64,000 nucleotides of DNA from Hyphomicrobiales bacterium (lineage in GTDB: Bacteria; Pseudomonadota; Alphaproteobacteria; Rhizobiales; Rhizobiaceae): NCBI GenBank assembly GCA_900465675.1, contig UBJR01000003.1, positions 49,785 through 113,784 of the forward strand, given 5' to 3'. This document shows positions 62,187 through 64,000 of this stretch, in pieces. Each line of letters opens with the position of its first letter. Positions within the stretch are counted from its first letter, which is position 1. A model generated the notes under the pieces. The model made no database searches. It was not told the DNA's origin and was given only the letters and a program-made list of their open reading frames with translations. The position numbers and the translations under genes were made by a program.

Positions 62187-62921
62187 GTTGGGCGTAAAGG
62201 GCAGGCTTGGGGGCAAGCCTTTATGCAGGGTGGTGGCGTAAATGATACGCTGCCCTGCGGGGTGGGTTTTTATTGTGCTGGCATCGGGCACAATTCTTCA
62301 GTGGCGCTGGCGGCACTGCAAGCGCGCCTTGGGCGCGCCTTCACAAACAGCGCGATAGACTTCCGCGGATAGTTGAAATGGCTGTTATTCAAGTCATTTG
62401 CTGCTTCGCGGGTAAGCGCGGTGCGTTTTTCTCCGAGATCATCAGCAATCCACGCAGAATAAGGTCTTGCCTGGTTTTGATTCGTAGCTGCTGCCGGCAG
62501 CGATCTGTCTGTTCTGGGACCGCGCCGTGAATAAAGGGTGATTTTCCGCTTTCTTGTATCTCGAAACGACACATAACTTAACGGCAATAATGGTACATTA
62601 ACTTATAATTAGTGCTTCCAGCATAATTCTTCCCTCGGTCAATGACGAATCCCTTCGTCTAGGCTCAACGATGTTCGGGTTTGGTCCTGTCGAATGTCGA
62701 GGTTTAGGAAACGGTTGCTTTAAGCACCGTGCGCATGATGCCTTGTCCTAAACATTAGCTCCCTCGAGCGATGTCTTCCGAAATATTTTGTCTATGCGTC
62801 TCGGCCATGCAGTGTGCACGGCGCGAACCCTCCGGCTATGGCTTGGAGCGCGCCAGCTTTTGCTACCCGGATGCGAGACGAAAGACACCGTCACCGCTAA
62901 CGCCAGTGCAAGGGCAATTTC
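62187..62921. other. 735-bp region upstream of the octapeptide-repeat gene
   Basis: No supported gene. It contains the terminator above, a possible hairpin GCAGGG/CCCTGC (62225-62230 with 62253-62258), a near-CtrA site TTAA-N7-TTAG at 62598-62612, and an 8-bp inverted repeat GTTTAGGA (62702-62709) / TCCTAAAC (62746-62753). Reading frames in 62270-62587 lack ribosome-binding sites and coherent codon bias. Confidence 0.55.
62203..62225 (+). terminator. Probable terminator of the 45-residue gene
   Basis: 7-bp inverted repeat AGGCTTG/CAAGCCT with a four-G loop followed by TTTATG, shortly after the stop codon. Confidence 0.65.
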
Positions 62922-64000
62922 ATGACCTCGATCGTTTCCTCTCTTTCTAATACCCAGATCAAAGCTCTGTCTGCAAAGACCATCAAGGCGTTCTCGGCTG
63001 AGGATGTCGCAACGCTTTCCGCAGATCAGCTCAAGATTTTCAATAAAGACCAGATATCTGCCCTCGAGGCCGAAGATATCGAAGCGCTCGATTCCACACA
63101 GCTCGGCGCGATTTCGACGACCGCTATCGCAGGCCTGAAGCCGGAACTGCTCGCTGCACTCGATGCCACGAAGATCGGTGCTCTCGGAAACGCCCAGATC
63201 GCGGCGTTCAGCGCCACGCAGATTGCTGCTCTTACCCCTGATCAGATCGAAGGCCTTACAGCCGACCAGATCAAGGGCCTGAACGCGACGCAGATCGGCT
63301 CGATCAGCGCTGACGACATCAAAAAGTTTTCGGCTGACGAAGTCGGCGCCATCGGCGCAAAGGCAATCGGCGGCCTGAAGAACGAAGCCATCGCCGTGCT
63401 CAGCGATGACCAGATCGGCAAGCTCAGCGCCGACCAGCTCAAGCAGGTCACGACCAAGCAGATCACCGCCTTCACGTCTGGCCAGCTTGCCAAGCTCACC
63501 GATGATCAGATCGGCGCATTGTCGGCAGCCCAGGTCGGCGCACTCACCAACGATCAGATCGGCGGCCTGACCGCCGGTCAGATCGGCAAGCTCAGCAACG
63601 CTGCTGTCGCCGGTCTCAAGGCTACGCAGATCACGGCGATGACTGCCGATCAGGTTGCCGGTATCACTGCAGGTCAGAGCGCTCTGCTGAGCGCCGCGCA
63701 GGTTGCGGGCTTCAGCGCCACGAACATCACCAAGCTGACCGACGATGCAGTTGCTGGTCTGGCCGCCAAGGCAATCCCTGGTCTGAAGAACGAAGCAATC
63801 GCCGTTCTCAGCGAAAGCCAGGTCGGCAAGCTCAGCACCGACCAGCTCAAGCAGGTCACGACCAAGCAGATCACTGCCTTCACGTCTGGCCAGCTTGCCA
63901 AATTCACCGATGATCAGATCGGCGCATTGTCGGCTGCCCAGGTCGGCGCGCTCACCAACGACCAGATTGGTGGTCTGACTGCCGGTCAGATCGGCAAGCT
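62922..64000 (+). CDS. Octapeptide-repeat protein, 3' end outside window
   Basis: Partial gene: 359 codons are visible from ATG 62922 (AGGG seven bases upstream) with no stop before the right edge. After seven residues (MTSIVSS) the protein consists only of consecutive octapeptides, 44 in view, of consensus (L/F/I)-(S/T)-x-x-Q-(I/V/L)-x-(A/G/K), for example LTPDQIEG, LTADQIKG, LSAAQVGA, LTNDQIGG. No unit is shifted or broken. There is no Sec signal peptide or Cys. The Ser/Thr-x-x-Gln/Asp spacing matches helix N-capping boxes, so a stacked short-helix solenoid is plausible. The complete protein may be very long; secretion by a type I system with a C-terminal signal is possible but not visible. 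Confidence 0.9.
   Translation, partial: MTSIVSSLSNTQIKALSAKTIKAFSAEDVATLSADQLKIFNKDQISALEAEDIEALDSTQLGAISTTAIAGLKPELLAALDATKIGALGNAQIAAFSATQIAALTPDQIEGLTADQIKGLNATQIGSISADDIKKFSADEVGAIGAKAIGGLKNEAIAVLSDDQIGKLSADQLKQVTTKQITAFTSGQLAKLTDDQIGALSAAQVGALTNDQIGGLTAGQIGKLSNAAVAGLKATQITAMTADQVAGITAGQSALLSAAQVAGFSATNITKLTDDAVAGLAAKAIPGLKNEAIAVLSESQVGKLSTDQLKQVTTKQITAFTSGQLAKFTDDQIGALSAAQVGALTNDQIGGLTAGQIGK
62943..64000. repeat. 24-nt coding repeat array with 408-nt higher-order unit
   Basis: Forty-four in-frame 24-nt units begin at 62943. A higher-order unit of 17 octads is visible: the segment starting CTGAAGAACGAAGC at 63375 reappears at 63783, exactly 408 nt later, with long identical tracts such as the DNA for QVTTKQITAFTSGQLAK. 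Earlier octads are more diverged. Unit identity is at the protein level, with mainly synonymous changes between copies. Confidence 0.92.

Noticed and set aside
62270..62587. 105-residue minus-strand and 85-residue plus-strand open frames in the 735-bp gap
   Set aside because: Neither has a ribosome-binding site or codon bias like the neighbours.
63026..63907. Minus-strand open frames of 63-85 residues inside the repeat gene
   Set aside because: Periodic shadows of the octapeptide repeat on the other strand.
62943..64000. CRISPR or satellite array
   Set aside because: Period is 24 nt with no spacers, and all units are in one open frame with protein-level conservation; it is a coding repeat.

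Overview
The window reads as chromosomal DNA of a fast-growing alphaproteobacterium of the Rhizobiaceae (Rhizobium/Agrobacterium type). The evidence is the high-GC codon use, the glgP-glgB-glgC-glgA-pgm-glgX order, the split three-gene pnt transhydrogenase behind a small aa3-oxidase subunit IV gene, heterotetrameric soxBDAG, many class III cyclases, HWE-family kinase signalling, and CtrA/CcrM-type sites in upstream regions. I see no tRNA or rRNA gene, no insertion sequence, no prophage and no CRISPR array. The species assignment is inference.

Layout. 0-3 kb: a PAS-GGDEF-EAL protein cut by the left edge and a FeeM-like N-acyl transferase with a perfect CtrA box just upstream. 3-6.2 kb: oxidase subunit IV and pntAA-pntAB-pntB, closed by a strong terminator. 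6.3-14.5 kb: DUF992 secreted protein, HWE histidine kinase, DAO-type oxidoreductase, TPR lipoprotein, rpsU, a CHASE2 adenylate cyclase and a convergent FecR-domain protein with a Pro/Asp/Lys/His repeat tail. 14.7-20.7 kb: sarcosine oxidase genes soxB-(YebY-like)-soxD-soxA-soxG and a VOC protein. 20.7-32.4 kb: a MaoC/NodN-like hydratase and the six-gene glycogen operon on the minus strand. 32.6-40.7 kb: a TadG-like von Willebrand protein and a three-gene cluster of DUF2126 transglutaminase, fused ATP-grasp/alpha-E protein and transglutaminase. 40.7-47 kb: a TctD/TctE-like two-component pair, a TolB/TPR adenylate cyclase, a periplasmic binding protein and an AXE1 esterase. 47-54.7 kb: two paralogous chemotaxis receptors flanking tctCBA. 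54.7-62.2 kb: small genes, a DUF475 membrane protein, MgtC-like protein, tyrosine phosphatase, a degenerate nuclease-fold membrane protein and an LtaS/OpgB-like sulfatase-fold enzyme. 62.9 kb to the right edge: the first 359 codons of a protein built from an uninterrupted octapeptide repeat.

The coherent themes are central carbon and redox metabolism (glycogen cycling, NADPH supply, sarcosine and tricarboxylate use) and signalling (c-di-GMP, cAMP, two-component systems, chemotaxis). Two items deserve most attention. One is the octapeptide-repeat protein at 62922-64000, with 44 perfect 8-residue units in view and a 408-nt higher-order duplication. The other is the ATP-grasp/alpha-E/transglutaminase cluster at 34011-40646, a predicted but biochemically obscure peptide ligation system. 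Smaller unusual points are a YebY-like gene inside the sox operon, a nuclease-fold protein that has lost catalytic residues, CtrA boxes at two loci, and several very small genes with good ribosome-binding sites.
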